Source: Ferruginibacter sp.
GTDB lineage: Bacteria; Bacteroidota; Bacteroidia; Chitinophagales; Chitinophagaceae
Direction: 5' to 3'
Assembly: GCA_025352695.1 (NCBI GenBank)
Contig: JANXSK010000041.1
Span: forward strand, 1-64,000
Length of the DNA stretch: 64,000 nt
Shown in pieces: positions 63,556-64,000 of the stretch; position 1 is the first letter of the stretch, and each line of letters starts with the position of its first letter. The notes beneath the pieces are model-generated. The model searched no databases. It was not told the origin of the DNA and worked only from the letters and a program-made list of their open reading frames with translations. Position numbers and translations under genes: made by a program.

Positions 63556-64000
63556 TTATTTTTTAGCGAATGATTTTACAATAAAATAGACGGCAATAAA
63601 TGCGGAAAGAATCCCTAATCCGGTTAATGCGGTAGTTGGTTTATCAACAAAAATACTGATAGCTACAAAACAATAGGACAGAATAAATATGACTGGCATT
63701 AGTGGGTACAATTTCATTTTGTAAATGCCGGTACCTTCTAAATGTTGGGTTCTTTTACGCAAAATAAAAATAGTTGCAGCAGAAAGTACCATACCAAAAC
63801 AATCTAAAAAAATGGTAAAACTAAGTATCTCATCGAAAGTTTTTGCATAAAAAACAATAATGATACAGATGGCTGCAAATACACTTAATGAAGTAAGCAA
63901 TACATCTGTTTTAGTTGTTCTTTTTTTAAAAGAGGCTGGCAAAATACCATCTTCACTCATGGCTTGCATTACCCTTGGATTGCTCATCAATAATACATTT
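63556..64000 (-). CDS. Amino-acid permease, C-terminal part (partial)
   Basis: The frame is open to the window edge and is thus the C-terminal 148 or so residues of a longer protein. The visible part starts with NVLLMSNPRVMQAMSEDGIL and PASFKKRTTKTDVLLT, which is the conserved loop of APC-superfamily amino-acid transporters, and has four further hydrophobic helices. A start codon at 63990 would make a short protein, but the conserved residues upstream of it show that it is internal. It lies 5 nt before the PLP-enzyme gene on the same strand and is probably co-transcribed. Substrate unknown; the next gene suggests a sulphur amino acid. Confidence 0.85.
   Translation of the reverse strand, partial: NVLLMSNPRVMQAMSEDGILPASFKKRTTKTDVLLTSLSVFAAICIIIVFYAKTFDEILSFTIFLDCFGMVLSAATIFILRKRTQHLEGTGIYKMKLYPLMPVIFILSYCFVAISIFVDKPTTALTGLGILSAFIAVYFIVKSFAKK

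Noticed and set aside
1..64000. CRISPR array, tRNA, rRNA, insertion sequence or integrase
   Set aside because: No regularly spaced repeats, no cloverleaf or rRNA-like segment and no transposase or recombinase motifs were found by reading; short or divergent RNAs could still be missed.

Overview
This window looks like chromosomal DNA of a member of the Bacteroidota, most likely a pigmented relative of the Chitinophagaceae. Four things point there: a very AT-rich, tightly packed genome; a C-terminal type IX secretion sorting domain on one (broken) gene; a carotenoid cluster with the gene set for a monocyclic C-1'-hydroxylated xanthophyll; and a kinase-RapZ fusion next to a MurU-like gene, an arrangement I associate with this phylum. 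The family-level placement is inference from gene content; no rRNA or tRNA gene is present.

Layout. (1) 1-7.8 kb, housekeeping: the tail of an unknown gene, mutL, a small membrane protein, galM-galK, a DUF5009-like membrane acyltransferase and an Uup-type ABC-F ATPase. (2) 8.0-39.4 kb, a large mosaic surface-polysaccharide locus: eight GT4 and two GT2 glycosyltransferases, two Wzx-type flippases, two related polytopic membrane proteins that are polymerase or GT-C candidates, three AsnB-type amidotransferases, two FkbM and three other methyltransferases, an acyltransferase, a polysaccharide deacetylase, and rfbB-rfbA without rfbC or rfbD. Its parts occur in paralogous pairs or triplets and genes face both ways, so it looks like two or more loci merged or duplicated. 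No initiating phosphoglycosyltransferase and no Wza/Wzc export machinery is present. (3) 39.5-48.2 kb, carotenoid locus: a CarH-like MerR/B12-binding regulator, an ECF sigma factor, then crtI, crtB, idi, a crtD-like desaturase, cruF, crtZ and crtY, all on the + strand. The enzyme set predicts a saproxanthin-type pigment, perhaps under light or B12 control. (4) 48.2-54.4 kb, DNA-damage and radical-SAM region: umuC and umuD (- strand) separated by two palindromic repeats, a 2'-5' RNA ligase-like protein, a PA0069/SplB-like radical SAM protein, an unknown protein, and a TcmP/three-Cys-motif pair of unknown function. (5) 54.8-56.1 kb, a multiply broken gene for a secreted SGNH hydrolase. (6) 56.7-58.9 kb, a sugar-kinase-like domain fused to a RapZ C-terminal domain, overlapping a MurU-like nucleotidyltransferase. 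(7) 58.9-64 kb (- strand): an HlyD-type adaptor, a TolC-type outer-membrane protein, a Cys/Met-metabolism PLP enzyme and the C-terminal part of an amino-acid permease.

The most interesting points are the CarH-like regulator with repeated TTGTTTAA boxes near it; a start-codon-sequestering hairpin at crtY; a MutL that has lost its endonuclease motifs; a UmuD-like protein with Arg where the catalytic Lys should be; the TcmP/radical-SAM module; the kinase-RapZ/MurU pair; and several structured intergenic elements. No CRISPR array, transposase, tRNA, rRNA or complete mobile element was recognised.
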